DNA from: Alphaproteobacteria bacterium
GTDB lineage: Bacteria; Pseudomonadota; Alphaproteobacteria; JANSWW01
Assembly: GCA_024743275.1 (NCBI GenBank)
Contig: JANSWW010000004.1
Location: 248,001-312,000 of the forward strand
Reading direction: 5' to 3'
DNA: 64,000 nucleotides
Below the pieces are notes generated by a model that saw nothing but the letters and a program-made list of their open reading frames with translations, had not been told where the DNA came from and did not search any database. Position numbers and translations under genes: made by a program. Numbering within the stretch: position 1 is the first letter of the stretch; each line of letters opens with the position of its first letter. Of this stretch, positions 1-9,988 are shown one piece after another.

Positions 1-525
1 CGGTTCCGGTCGAGCTATTTCGAGGACTTCCCCGGCTATTACAAGACCGGCGATGCCGGCTATATCGACGAGGACGGCTATGTCTGGGTGATGGCCCGGA
101 CCGACGACATCATCAATGTCGCCGGCCACCGGCTTTCCACCGGCGGCATGGAGGACGTGCTGGCCCAGCATCCGGACGTTGCCGAATGCGCGGTGCTCGG
201 GATCTCCGACGCCCTCAAGGGCCAGGTGCCGCTCGGTCTGCTGGTCCTGAAGAATGGCGCCAACGAACCGCCGGAGGAGGTCCAGAAGGAGTGCATCGCC
301 CTGGTCCGCGAGAAAATCGGCCCGGTCGCCGCCTTCAAGCTCGCGGTCGTGGTGCCGCGCCTGCCGAAGACCCGCTCCGGCAAGATCCTGCGGGCGACGA
401 TCCAAAAGATCGCCGACGGCGAGCCGTTCAAGATGCCGGCGACCATCGACGATCCGGCGATCCTCGACGAAATCGCCGAGGCGCTGAAGCCGCTGGGCTA
501 CGCCAAGGAAATGAAGGTGCTGTAG
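1..525 (+). CDS. prpE: Propionyl-CoA synthetase, C-terminal part (5' end outside window)
   Basis: The reading frame is open from base 1, so only about the last 174 residues are present. They form the mobile C-terminal domain of an acetyl/propionyl-CoA synthetase of the ANL superfamily: the hinge region (YKTGDAGYIDEDGY), the A8 motif DDIINVAGHRLSTG, and the catalytic lysine in TRSGKILR. The INVAGHRLSTG form is typical of PrpE rather than Acs, which usually has INVSGHR. The enzyme would activate propionate to propionyl-CoA in the cytoplasm. It ends in a short spacer with a palindromic repeat. PrpE rather than Acs is likely but not proven without the N-terminal part. Confidence 0.85.
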   Translation, partial: RFRSSYFEDFPGYYKTGDAGYIDEDGYVWVMARTDDIINVAGHRLSTGGMEDVLAQHPDVAECAVLGISDALKGQVPLGLLVLKNGANEPPEEVQKECIALVREKIGPVAAFKLAVVVPRLPKTRSGKILRATIQKIADGEPFKMPATIDDPAILDEIAEALKPLGYAKEMKVL

Positions 526-540
526 GAGAACAAGGCCGAG

Positions 541-580
541 CTTTCGCCTCCCCCAACCCTCTCCCGCCAAGGGAGAGGGC
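541..580. repeat. Intergenic palindromic repeat (CCCTCTCCC type)
   Basis: A 9-bp perfect stem CCCTCTCCC (557-565) and GGGAGAGGG (571-579) with a 5-base loop lies between prpE and the convergent NIPSNAP gene. A relative built from the same AACCCTCTCCC core occurs at 39320-39412. This looks like a dispersed intergenic palindromic element. It may also end transcription of prpE, although no T-tract follows. Confidence 0.55.
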
Positions 581-622
581 GACTCGGTGCCAGCGAAGCC
601 TGGTGACGGGGAACTCCTTGGC

Positions 623-946
623 CTACGCCGAGGGGGAATAGTCGGTCGGGGTGAGGATGCGGTCCTCGACGGCGCCAACCAAGTCGCCATGTTCGGCCCC
701 GGTCGTCCGCTTGATCTCCTTCCACTCCTCGTCGGCCATGAACCGGGCCCAACCGTCCTTCATGGCCGCCTCGTCCGGCCATTCGAGGAGATAGACGAAC
801 TCGGTCCGGTCGCCGAACCGAGTCTCGTAGAGGCCGGTGATCCGGAACCCGTAGGTCTTCATGATGCGCCAGGCGTGGTCCCGGAATCGGGCGTGAAAGG
901 CGTCCTTGTTGTGCTCGAAAATCTCATAGGTGCGCATCTGCAGCAT
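623..946 (-). CDS. NIPSNAP family protein
   Basis: A 107-residue protein with the NIPSNAP/dimeric alpha-beta-barrel pattern: it opens MLQMRTYEIF, and has the RIMKTYGFRITGLYET and FVYLLEWPDEAAM segments typical of this small family. Bacterial NIPSNAP proteins are ferredoxin-like-fold dimers of unknown enzymatic role. An in-frame extension upstream exists but lacks family similarity and overlaps the hicAB relic, so the start at 946 is preferred; the methionine at 937 is a possible alternative. The gene is convergent with prpE and divergent from the relic. Family assignment is good; function is unknown. Confidence 0.8.
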   Translation of the reverse strand: MLQMRTYEIFEHNKDAFHARFRDHAWRIMKTYGFRITGLYETRFGDRTEFVYLLEWPDEAAMKDGWARFMADEEWKEIKRTTGAEHGDLVGAVEDRILTPTDYSPSA

Positions 947-985
947 GGGATAGCCTGCCGGACGTTCGGTTGAAAAATATGGGCC

Positions 986-1207
986 ATGAGCAAGCATAGC
1001 AAGAAGTTGGCCGCGATGCGAGGCATCCCCGAGGGGATTGGACGCTCGACGATCTTTGTGCCGTTGCGGACCGCGTGGGACTGATCTACCGGCGGGGCGA
1101 CGGAACTGGAAGCGATCCAAGATGTTCGCAAGGCCGCCAAAGGCTTCATCGCGATGCTGATCGAGCAGGGCGACCCGGTCCCCCTGCCCGAAAAGCGATC
1201 GGCCTAG
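986..1207 (+). pseudogene. Decayed hicA-hicB toxin-antitoxin relic
   Basis: Three pieces in two frames make up a broken TA locus. Frame 2 from ATG 986 reads MSKHSKKLAAMRG, the start of HicA toxins. A one-base loss near 1036 shifts the similarity to frame 1, which reads DWTLDDLCAVADRVGLIYRR, the HicA helix after the N-terminus. The original frame stops at 1082. From about 1097, frame 2 again reads ATELEAIQDVRKAAKGFI and ends EQGDPVPLPEKRSA at 1207, like the C-terminus of HicB antitoxins. The HicA dsRNA-binding core with its catalytic histidine and most of HicB are missing, so a deletion fused the two genes. Frames and stops are seen directly; the family naming is from memory of conserved HicA/HicB patterns. 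Confidence 0.6.
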
Positions 1208-1221
1208 GCTTTGAGCCCGCC

Positions 1222-2439
1222 TTAGGCCTCCAGCCCGAATGGGTCGTCGGCGGTGTGGGCCGGCTGGGTGAACCACCGCGGGCCGTCCTCGGTCATGTGG
1301 AAATGATCCTCCAGCCGGCAGCCGAACTCGCCATAGATGCAGATCGTCGGCTCATTGGAGAAGCACATGCCCGGCGCCAGCTCGGTCATGTCGCCCTTGA
1401 CCAGATAGGGCCATTCATGGACGTCGAGGCCTATGCCGTGCCCAGTGCGGTGGGGCAAACCGGGGGTACCGTAATTCGGCTCGAAGCCGGCATCCTCGAT
1501 CACCTTGCGGGCCGCCGCGTCGACCGCCTCGCAAGGGGCGCCGATCTTGGCTGCCTCGAAGGCCGCCGCCTGGGCCGCCTTTTCCGTGTCCCAGACGAAG
1601 CGCTGGCGGTCGGTCGGCTCGCCGAAGACATAGCTACGGGTGATATCGGAGACATAGCCGTCGACCGGCGCCCCGACGTCGATCAGTACCATGTCGCCCT
1701 CTTTCAGGGTCTGGGCATAGGGCACGCCGTGGGGATAGGCCGATGCCTCGCCGAACAGCACGATCCCGAAGGGCAGCGGCCCCTCGGCGCCGAGCCGCTT
1801 GTGGGCCTCCGACAGGAAGGCGTGGACCTCGGTGGTGGTGATCCCCTCCCGCATGATCCGGGCGGCCGCCTTGTGGACCTCCAGGGTGATGTTCTTGGCC
1901 GTCTGCATCAGGGCGATCTCGGCCGCCGACTTGACCCGGCGCAGGGGGGCCGTGATCTCGTTGCCGTTGACGAAGTCGAAGGCGTTGCCGGCCTTGCGGA
2001 ACCCGTCGAAGGTGAAGAAACGCGTCGCCTCGTCGACGGCGACGGTGCCGGACCGGGCGACCTTGTCCTGGACCGAGGCGATGACGAGCGCGGTCGGGTC
2101 CTCGTGCTCGGCCCAGGTGCGGATGTCGCCGGGCACGGTGATGGAGGCTTCCAGCTTCTCCCGCTCGAAGGTCGGGCAGATATAGATGAGATCGCCCTTT
2201 TTCGTCAGGATCGCGCCGTGCAGCCGCTCGGTCGGCCGGTCGCGAACGCCGGTGAAGTAAAAGGCGCTCGTCGAGGCGTCGAGCCAGAGGGCGTCGTAGC
2301 CCTTGGCCTCGAGCAGGGCGGCGGCCTTTTCGATCCGCAGCTTGCGCTCCTCCGTCCCGATGGCGGGCGCGTCCCCCCGCATCGAGGACATCGCGGCCAG
2401 TTCCGCCTCAATCGTCGATCCTCCGACACCGATGGTCAT
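1222..2439 (-). CDS. M24 family metallopeptidase (Xaa-Pro aminopeptidase-like)
   Basis: A 405-residue creatinase/aminopeptidase-fold protein. The N-terminal creatinase domain (about residues 30-160) precedes the pita-bread catalytic domain. The five dinuclear metal ligands are present: D254 in VLIDVGA, D265 in VSDITRS, H334 in TGHGIGLDVHE, E363 in SNEP and E377 in RLEDHF. It would cleave X-Pro peptides or a related substrate in the cytoplasm; no signal peptide is seen. The ATG at 2439 is preceded by a strong AAGGAGG ribosome-binding site, which decides the start against longer in-frame alternatives. It is divergent from mreB. Exact substrate (prolidase, Xaa-Pro aminopeptidase or creatinase-like) cannot be fixed from sequence. 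Confidence 0.92.
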   Translation of the reverse strand: MTIGVGGSTIEAELAAMSSMRGDAPAIGTEERKLRIEKAAALLEAKGYDALWLDASTSAFYFTGVRDRPTERLHGAILTKKGDLIYICPTFEREKLEASITVPGDIRTWAEHEDPTALVIASVQDKVARSGTVAVDEATRFFTFDGFRKAGNAFDFVNGNEITAPLRRVKSAAEIALMQTAKNITLEVHKAAARIMREGITTTEVHAFLSEAHKRLGAEGPLPFGIVLFGEASAYPHGVPYAQTLKEGDMVLIDVGAPVDGYVSDITRSYVFGEPTDRQRFVWDTEKAAQAAAFEAAKIGAPCEAVDAAARKVIEDAGFEPNYGTPGLPHRTGHGIGLDVHEWPYLVKGDMTELAPGMCFSNEPTICIYGEFGCRLEDHFHMTEDGPRWFTQPAHTADDPFGLEA

Positions 2440-3816
<1,377 letters not shown>

Positions 3817-3849
3817 GGGCGCCATTTCAGGGGGTGAAAGGACGGCCTG

Positions 3850-4749
3850 GTGGCGCGACGGGAAGGATCGATACCGCGTTTGACCGAGCCGGTGCGCTCC
3901 CTCTGGCACCGGTTTGCCTATCTGATCCTCTTCGTCGGCGCGTTCGGCTTCCTGGTTCTCGGCAAGGCGGACATCGTGCTGGTCGAGCGGACCCGTGTCG
4001 CCATCGCCGATGCGATCTCGCCGATTCTCGCCTTCGTCTCGAAACCAGCCGCCGCCGTCTCGGACAGGTTGGCCGACTTGCGTGAATTGCGGGACGCCAA
4101 GCAGGACAACATCCGGCTCAAGGAAGAGAACGAACGGCTCAAGCGGTGGCAGGCCGTGGCCCGTCGCCTGGAAGCCGAGAACGCGGCCCTGCGGGCGATC
4201 ACCGGCTTCGTGCCGGACCCCAGCGCCAGCTTCGTGACCGCGCGTGTGATCGGCGACAGCGCCGGCCCGTTCGTGAGTTCCGTGCTGGTCAACGCCGGCG
4301 CCCGGGACGGTGTGCGCAAGGGACAGGCGGCGATGACCGGGGACGGGCTCGCCGGGCGGGTGGCCGAGGTCGGTCAGCGGCATGCCCGCATCCTACTGAT
4401 CACCGATTTGAACGCGCGCGTGCCGGTGCGGGTCGAAGGCTCGCGGCAGAAGGCGATCCTGGCCGGCGAGAACAGCGCCAACCCGCGTCTCCTCTATCTC
4501 GACGACATGAGCTCGGTGCTGGTGGGCCAGGTGGTCACCACATCCGGCGATGCGGGTCTGATGCCACCTGGGTTGCCGGTCGGCCGCGTCGTGTCGAAGT
4601 CGAAGAGCGCCGTCAGGGTGGTTCCCTATGTGGACTGGGCGCGCATGGAGTATCTCCGTATCGTCGATTTCCGCCTATCGGATCTGACACGGGAGGACCC
4701 GCGGAACGTCACGCCGTTGGTCGGCCGGACAAGCCGGGCAGCGGAATAG
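3850..4749 (+). CDS. mreC: Rod-shape-determining protein MreC
   Basis: 299 residues. A short basic cytoplasmic tail is followed by one transmembrane helix (about residues 18-38, AYLILFVGAFGFLVLGKA), a coiled coil rich in E, K, R and L (about 70-115), and the two-barrel MreC periplasmic domain (about 120-280, with TSGDAGLMPPGLPVGRV). MreC links the MreB filament to PBP2 and RodA. GTG at 3850 is chosen as start; a GAAAGGA ribosome-binding motif lies upstream and no in-frame ATG fits. It is second in the mre operon, 9 bases before mreD. Confidence 0.95.
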   Translation: MARREGSIPRLTEPVRSLWHRFAYLILFVGAFGFLVLGKADIVLVERTRVAIADAISPILAFVSKPAAAVSDRLADLRELRDAKQDNIRLKEENERLKRWQAVARRLEAENAALRAITGFVPDPSASFVTARVIGDSAGPFVSSVLVNAGARDGVRKGQAAMTGDGLAGRVAEVGQRHARILLITDLNARVPVRVEGSRQKAILAGENSANPRLLYLDDMSSVLVGQVVTTSGDAGLMPPGLPVGRVVSKSKSAVRVVPYVDWARMEYLRIVDFRLSDLTREDPRNVTPLVGRTSRAAE

Positions 4750-4758
4750 GAGGCGGTC

Positions 4759-5274
4759 ATGAAACACACCGCGGCACAGCGGATGGATATGTGGGCGCGG
4801 CTGTCGCTGCCGGTGGCGAGCCTGGTGATCCTGTGTTTTCTGGTCGCGGTTCCGGTCGGCCTGCCCGGTTTCTCCAACATCCGGCCCGAGTTCGCGCTGA
4901 TCGGCGTGTTCTATTGGTCCGTCTTCCGCGACGACCTGCTGCCCGTGCTGGCCCTTTTCCTGATCGGTCTGTTCCAGGACGCGTTGACCGGCGCGCCGAT
5001 GGGGATGACCTCGCTCCTGCTGCTGGCGGCCCACGGCTTCGCCCAGACCCAGCGCAAGGCGCTGGTCGGGCGTCCCTTCTTCATTCTGTGGACCGGGTTC
5101 GCCTTGATGATGGCGCCTCTCGGCCTCGCCGCCTGGCTGTTGAGCTCCGTCCTCGAACAGGCGGTGCAGCCGCTCGAACCGGTTCTGGGGCAGGTCGCCC
5201 TCACCGTCGCCCTGTTCCCGGTCGTGGTGATCCCGCTGATCGCCGCCCAGCGCACGCTTCTGAAGGAGGTGTGA
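4759..5274 (+). CDS. mreD: Rod-shape-determining protein MreD
   Basis: 171 residues, almost all hydrophobic, with five or six predicted membrane segments. It has the MreD-type sequence PEFALIGVFYWSVFR and the following LIGLFQDALTGAPMG segment, where the conserved aspartate and glycines of the family lie. MreD is an inner-membrane partner of MreC in the elongasome. It sits between mreC and mrdA with gaps of 9 and 1 bases, so all are surely cotranscribed. A good AGGAGG motif at the 3' end of mreD serves the next gene. Confidence 0.93.
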   Translation: MKHTAAQRMDMWARLSLPVASLVILCFLVAVPVGLPGFSNIRPEFALIGVFYWSVFRDDLLPVLALFLIGLFQDALTGAPMGMTSLLLLAAHGFAQTQRKALVGRPFFILWTGFALMMAPLGLAAWLLSSVLEQAVQPLEPVLGQVALTVALFPVVVIPLIAAQRTLLKEV

Positions 5275-5275
5275 C

Positions 5276-7153
5276 ATGGTGATGAAGAGCGACCGGGACC
5301 AGGAACGGCAACGGGTCTTCACCCGGCGCGCGTTGATGATCGGCGCCGGTCAGCTCGCGCTGACCGGGGTGCTCGCCGGCCGCCTGTATTACCTCCAGGT
5401 GATGGAGCAGGAGCGCTATGACACGTTGGCCGAGGACAACCGCGTCAACGTCAAGCTGCTGGCCCCACCACGCGGGGAGATCCTCGACCGGTTCGGACGC
5501 AAGCTCGCCACCAACCGGCAGAACTACCGGGTGACCGTGACCCGCGAACAGGCGAAGGACCTTCGGGTCTCGCTCGACCGGCTGGCCGAGATCGTCGAGG
5601 TCTCGGACCGGGATGTCAGCCGCATCCTGAAGGAGGCCAAGAGGCGCCGCGCCTTCGTGCCGCTCACCGTGCGCGAGAATCTGAGTTGGGAGGAGGTCAG
5701 CCGGATCGAGGTCAACATCCCGGATCTTCCGGGCGTCGCCATTGAGGTCGGCCTGTCGCGATCCTATCCCTTCGGCACCGACGGCGCCCATGTGCTGGGC
5801 TATGTCTCCGAAGTGTCGGAGAGCGAACTGACCGACGATCCGCTCCTTCAGCTCCCCGGATTCCGGATCGGCAAGAACGGGGTCGAGAAGGTCTATGACG
5901 AGGCGCTGCGCGGCTCGGCGGGACGCAGCCATGTGGAGGTGAACGCGCTCGGCCGGATCATCGGAGAGCTGGAACGCCATGACGGACAGTCCGGCCAGCG
6001 GCTCGACCTCACCATCGATATAGCACTGCAGAAATTCGCCGTTGAACGGTTCGGGGAGGAGAGCGGATCGGCCGTGGTGATGGACGTCCACACCGGCGAG
6101 GTGATGGCCCTGGTGTCCACCCCGGCCTTCGATCCCAACGCCTTCAGCCGTGGCCTGACACCCGCCGAATGGGACGCGTTGATCAGCAACGAGCGCGGAC
6201 CGCTGACCAACAAGGCGGCGACCGGCGTCTATCCGCCCGGATCGACCTTCAAGATGGCGACGGCCCTGGCCGCCCTCGACGCGGGGGTGATCACCGCCGA
6301 CCAGAGGGTCTGGTGTCCGGGGCATTACAAACTGGGCACAGGGCTGTTTCACTGCTGGCGCAAGCAGGGGCATGGTCATGTCGACATGCGCGAGGCCCTG
6401 GAACAGTCCTGCGACGTTTACTTCTACGAGATCGCCAAGCGTGTCGGCATCGACCGTATCACGGCCATGGCCAACAAGCTGGGGCTCGGGCTGGAGACTG
6501 GCATCGAACTGCCATCCGAAAAGCGTGGCCTGACCCCTACAACGAGTTGGAAGCAGGCGACCCGCGGGCAGAAATGGGTCCAGGGCGAAACCCTGATCGC
6601 AGGGATCGGTCAGGGCTTTGTGCTGGCGACACCGCTGCAATTGGCGGTGATGTCCGCACGCCTCGCCAATGGCGGTCTCGCGGTCTCCCCGACGCTGGTC
6701 CGGCGCCGCCCGGCGGAGGATGGCGAGCCCGCGGAACCCGAGAGCCTCGGACTCTCCAAACGCCATCTCGATATCATCCGGCAAGGGATGGTGGATGTGG
6801 TCCATGGCGATCGGGGGACGGCGAGGCACACAAAGATGACCGATCCCGATATTCTGGTCGCCGGGAAGACCGGCACGGCGCAGGTTCGCCGCATCACCAT
6901 GGCGGAACGACGGTCCGGGATCCGCGATCAGGAAGATCTGCCCTGGAAGTTCCGGCACCATGCGCTCTATGTCTGTTTCGCGCCGGCGGACCAGCCGAAA
7001 TACGCCGTCGCCGTCGTCGTGGAGCATGGCGGCAGCGGATCGAAGGCGGCGGCCCCGGTCGCCCATGACATCCTGGAGGAGACCTTGCGGCGCGATCCGG
7101 CCGGCACGGCCCCGCCGCTGGCCGCCCGGTCGGAAGAACCGCGTGAGGGCTGA
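5276..7153 (+). CDS. mrdA: Penicillin-binding protein 2 (elongasome transpeptidase)
   Basis: 625 residues. An N-terminal membrane anchor (about 17-37) is followed by the PBP dimerisation domain with LAPPRGEILDRFGRKLA, and then the transpeptidase domain. The active-site motifs are visible: S323-T-F-K in PGSTFKM, the SCD triad in EQSCDVYFY, and KTG in AGKTGTAQ. It crosslinks lateral-wall peptidoglycan in the periplasm and works with the glycosyltransferase RodA encoded next. The start is the ATG one base after mreD, preceded by AAGGAGG. Length and motif order are normal for PBP2 rather than FtsI. It is a beta-lactam target. Confidence 0.97.
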   Translation: MVMKSDRDQERQRVFTRRALMIGAGQLALTGVLAGRLYYLQVMEQERYDTLAEDNRVNVKLLAPPRGEILDRFGRKLATNRQNYRVTVTREQAKDLRVSLDRLAEIVEVSDRDVSRILKEAKRRRAFVPLTVRENLSWEEVSRIEVNIPDLPGVAIEVGLSRSYPFGTDGAHVLGYVSEVSESELTDDPLLQLPGFRIGKNGVEKVYDEALRGSAGRSHVEVNALGRIIGELERHDGQSGQRLDLTIDIALQKFAVERFGEESGSAVVMDVHTGEVMALVSTPAFDPNAFSRGLTPAEWDALISNERGPLTNKAATGVYPPGSTFKMATALAALDAGVITADQRVWCPGHYKLGTGLFHCWRKQGHGHVDMREALEQSCDVYFYEIAKRVGIDRITAMANKLGLGLETGIELPSEKRGLTPTTSWKQATRGQKWVQGETLIAGIGQGFVLATPLQLAVMSARLANGGLAVSPTLVRRRPAEDGEPAEPESLGLSKRHLDIIRQGMVDVVHGDRGTARHTKMTDPDILVAGKTGTAQVRRITMAERRSGIRDQEDLPWKFRHHALYVCFAPADQPKYAVAVVVEHGGSGSKAAAPVAHDILEETLRRDPAGTAPPLAARSEEPREG

Positions 7154-7156
7154 GCC

Positions 7157-8311
7157 ATGGCGATGAAGGAGACCATGGGCCTTGGCGAGACGGAACTGAC
7201 GCTCGGCCGAAAGATCGCCTTGCTCAACTGGGCGATCGTCCTGTTGGTGGTGATGTTGGCGGCCATCGGCTGCGCGATGCTGTTTTCGGCCGCTGGCGGC
7301 AGTTGGGATCCCTGGGCGGCCCGGCAGGCGATCCGCTTCGGTGTCGGGATCACCGGGATGATCATCGTCGCGCTGATGGATATCCGCTTCATCATGCGCT
7401 GGGCCTATCTCGCCTATTTCGGGGCGCTCGCGCTGCTGATCGGGGTCGAACTGGCCGGCGAGGTCGGTGGCGGGGCCCAGCGCTGGATCGACCTCAAGGT
7501 GTTCAAACTCCAGCCATCGGAGGTGATGAAGGTCGCCGTGGTGCTGGGACTCGCGCGGTATTTCCATGGCCTCACCCACGAGGACACCGGGAGGATCGTC
7601 TATCTGCTACCGCCCATTTTGATGGTGCTCGCCCCGATGGCGCTGGTCCTGCGCCAGCCCGATCTGGGGACGGCCCTGATTCTGGGCATGATCGGCGCGT
7701 CGATCCTGTTCGTCGCCGGCGTCCGGCTCTGGAAGTTCGCCCTGGTCGGGATGGCGGGACTCGCCGCGCTGCCGATCGCCTGGAGTTTCCTGCGCGATTA
7801 TCAAAAAGCGCGGATCATGACCTTCGTCAATCCGGAGAGCGATCCCCTCGGGGCCGGCTATCATATCCTCCAGTCAAAGATCGCCCTCGGGTCCGGCGGG
7901 GTGTTCGGCAAGGGCTTCATGAACGGCAGCCAGGCCCACCTGGACTTTCTTCCGGAAAAGCAGACCGACTTCATTTTCACCATGCTGGCCGAGGAATTCG
8001 GCATGGCCGGCGCGGTCGGCCTGCTGGCGCTTTTCCTGATGGTGCTGGCCTACGGCCTGTTCGTCGCGCTGCAGTCCCGAAATCAGTTCGGGCGCCTTCT
8101 GGCGTTCGGCCTGACCATCAATCTCTTCCTCTATCTCTTCATCAATGTCGCGATGGTCACCGGACTGATCCCGGTCGTCGGGGTGCCCCTGCCGCTGATC
8201 AGCTATGGCGGGACCGCCATGCTGACCGTCCTGCTCGGGATCGGGCTCGTGCTCGGCGCCGACATCCACCGGGACTTCAAGATCGGTCGCCGGGGGCCGG
8301 AGGAAGACTAA
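7157..8311 (+). CDS. mrdB: SEDS-family peptidoglycan glycosyltransferase RodA
   Basis: 384 residues with about ten membrane helices. SEDS signatures are present: GGAQRWIDL, LRQPDLGTALIL, and the C-terminal PLPLISYGGTAML. RodA polymerises lipid II into glycan strands and pairs with PBP2 from the gene three bases upstream. It is the last gene of the mre operon. The final codons and the stop (EED-stop) lie in the first unit of a degenerate 15-bp tandem repeat that continues past the stop, so the C-terminus may be length-variable between strains. Confidence 0.97.
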   Translation: MAMKETMGLGETELTLGRKIALLNWAIVLLVVMLAAIGCAMLFSAAGGSWDPWAARQAIRFGVGITGMIIVALMDIRFIMRWAYLAYFGALALLIGVELAGEVGGGAQRWIDLKVFKLQPSEVMKVAVVLGLARYFHGLTHEDTGRIVYLLPPILMVLAPMALVLRQPDLGTALILGMIGASILFVAGVRLWKFALVGMAGLAALPIAWSFLRDYQKARIMTFVNPESDPLGAGYHILQSKIALGSGGVFGKGFMNGSQAHLDFLPEKQTDFIFTMLAEEFGMAGAVGLLALFLMVLAYGLFVALQSRNQFGRLLAFGLTINLFLYLFINVAMVTGLIPVVGVPLPLISYGGTAMLTVLLGIGLVLGADIHRDFKIGRRGPEED

Positions 8312-8359
8312 GTTGAGGAAGACTATCTTGAGAAAGACTAGGAAGCGGAAGACCGAGGC
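8300..8359 (+). repeat. Degenerate 15-bp tandem repeat across the rodA stop codon
   Basis: Four diverging 15-base units starting GAGGAAGACTAAGTT (8300), GAGGAAGACTATCTT (8315), GAGAAAGACTAGGAA (8330) and GCGGAAGACCGAGGC (8345). The first unit holds the rodA stop codon. It is one of several short tandem repeats in this window. Confidence 0.7.
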
Positions 8360-8737
8360 GCGGTGGATTGAACCGCCAGAGGCCCTTGGGCGGTATCTCA
8401 AGCGGTGTTGATCGGTACGCCTTTTGGATTAATGCGCGTTTAAAAAGTCAAGCATAACACGATAGTCACAACACAAAATCTTCTATCAATAGATGTGCTC
8501 CGTGCGGCGAATTGCCATTTTCAAAGTTAACGAAATGTAAGTGGATTGTTTCTATTCTCCCAAAAGTTGGACGGTTTCTACAATTTTAGACGATTTGTCT
8601 TTTTAGTTGTGGAAGCTTTAGATGTTAATCGTTTTGCAAATCTGTTTCCGCAGTATACTAAGGGATGGCCTGTGTTTTTTTGTCTCGTGCACCTGCGCGG
8701 CAGAAGGCGCTCGGGCTGGCGTTGATTGGGGATCTCG
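8312..8737. other. AT-rich intergenic region between rodA and the pentapeptide gene
   Basis: 426 bases. After the repeat noted at its left end, the stretch from about 8420 to 8670 is clearly AT-richer than anything nearby. No open frame in it looks coding. It probably holds the promoter and control region of the pentapeptide-PilZ pair. A small predicted hairpin or regulator site could not be assigned. Confidence 0.5.
8632..8659 (+). promoter_or_regulatory. Candidate sigma-70-type promoter for the pentapeptide/PilZ pair
   Basis: TTTTGC at 8632-8637 and TATACT at 8654-8659 are 16 bases apart, within an AT-rich stretch 80 bases before the gene. The -10 is good, the -35 weak. Visual match only. 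Confidence 0.35.
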
Positions 8738-9988
8738 ATGAAGGCGCAAGAGCTAAAACGGCTCGTCCAAAAACACGAAAAGTTCGTCAAGGGTGGCGGA
8801 GATGGGCAACGGCTGGTGCTACGCAACGCCGACTTTTCGTTCCAATCCATGCCGCGGATCGATTTGAGCGACTGCTCCCTTCATATGGCCAATTTCAGCC
8901 GGGGCGTGTTCACGCTGGTCAATTTCAGCGGCGCCGATCTCCTGGGCAGCGATTTCTCGCTCTCGGATCTCAGGAAATCGAATTTTCTGAAGGCCGATTT
9001 GCGCGGCTGCAATCTCGGTAAGGCCCAACTCGCGCAAGCGAACTTCACCGATGCGGATTTGCGGCCCGGCCAAATCATGGTCGTCGAGGACGGCGAGGAA
9101 AAGCAAAAGGAACAGAACACCAGCCTGCGCGGCGCCCGGATCGACGGCGCCAAACTCAACCGCGCGGACCTGTCGAAGGTCGATATGGCGGTGAGTTCGG
9201 CCGAGGGGGCGGATTTCTCCGAATCGACACTTTATCAGGTCAATCTGGCTGGGGCGGATCTCTCGGAAGCCAATTTCGAGGGCGCCCGCCTGCGCGACGC
9301 CACCCTGGTCGGAGCAAAAGTCGACGGGGCGAATTTCAAGGGCGCGGATCTGCGGGGCGCCAATCTCAGGAGCGTCGATACGTCGAAGGCGGACATGACC
9401 GGCGCCTACACCACCGGCGCGATCCTCAGCGATCACAAACCGGACCTTCCCGGCCTGATCCAGCGGACGGTGGATATGCACGCGCTCTGGGTCGCATCAG
9501 ACGGCGAGGACGGCGAGCGGGCGGACTTTTCCGAGAACGATCTCAAGGGCCTCGATCTCTCGACCCTGGACCTGAGGGCCGCCGTGTTCCGAAAAGCCCA
9601 ATTGGACGGGACCAATCTTTCGAGTTCCGAACTGGCTTTGGCCACCTTCGAGGATGCTCATCTCCGGGGAGCCGACCTCTCCTTCTCTCTTTTGCATGGG
9701 AGGAATTTCGCCCGGGCCGATCTGGGGCGGGCCAATTTCGCCGGCGTCACCGCGGTGCCGCTGATCATCCGAACCCCCAGCGGCGAGGATACCGGCCGCC
9801 GGATGCCGGCGCGGTTCATCTCCGCCGATCTGCAGGGGTGCGATTTCCGGGGCGCCGATGTCTCCGGCGCCAATTTCACCGGCGCCGTCCTGAACGGTGC
9901 CAATTTCTCGGGCGCCAAGTCCGTTGACGCGGTCTTCGACGAGGAGACGGTCGTCCATGCCCTCGGTCTGAAAAGGAAGACGGGATGA
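8738..9988 (+). CDS. Pentapeptide-repeat protein
   Basis: 416 residues, made largely of A(D/N)LXX and (A/G)NFXG pentapeptide repeats (about residues 30-240 and 265-400), which fold as a right-handed quadrilateral beta-helix. A short charged N-terminal segment and a non-repeat insert near residues 240-265 (DHKPDLPGLIQRTVDMHALW) break the coil in two. No enzymatic domain is seen. The ATG at 8738 is chosen for the GGGGA motif upstream; a TTG four codons earlier is the alternative. The stop overlaps the start of the PilZ-like gene by four bases (ATGA), so the two are translationally coupled. Role unknown; many such proteins act as scaffolds, sometimes membrane-linked. Confidence 0.9.
   Translation: MKAQELKRLVQKHEKFVKGGGDGQRLVLRNADFSFQSMPRIDLSDCSLHMANFSRGVFTLVNFSGADLLGSDFSLSDLRKSNFLKADLRGCNLGKAQLAQANFTDADLRPGQIMVVEDGEEKQKEQNTSLRGARIDGAKLNRADLSKVDMAVSSAEGADFSESTLYQVNLAGADLSEANFEGARLRDATLVGAKVDGANFKGADLRGANLRSVDTSKADMTGAYTTGAILSDHKPDLPGLIQRTVDMHALWVASDGEDGERADFSENDLKGLDLSTLDLRAAVFRKAQLDGTNLSSSELALATFEDAHLRGADLSFSLLHGRNFARADLGRANFAGVTAVPLIIRTPSGEDTGRRMPARFISADLQGCDFRGADVSGANFTGAVLNGANFSGAKSVDAVFDEETVVHALGLKRKTG

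Noticed and set aside
5201..7579. 792-residue open frame antisense to mrdA and rodA
   Set aside because: Shadow of genes with clear PBP2 and RodA motifs; no domain and no ribosome-binding site.
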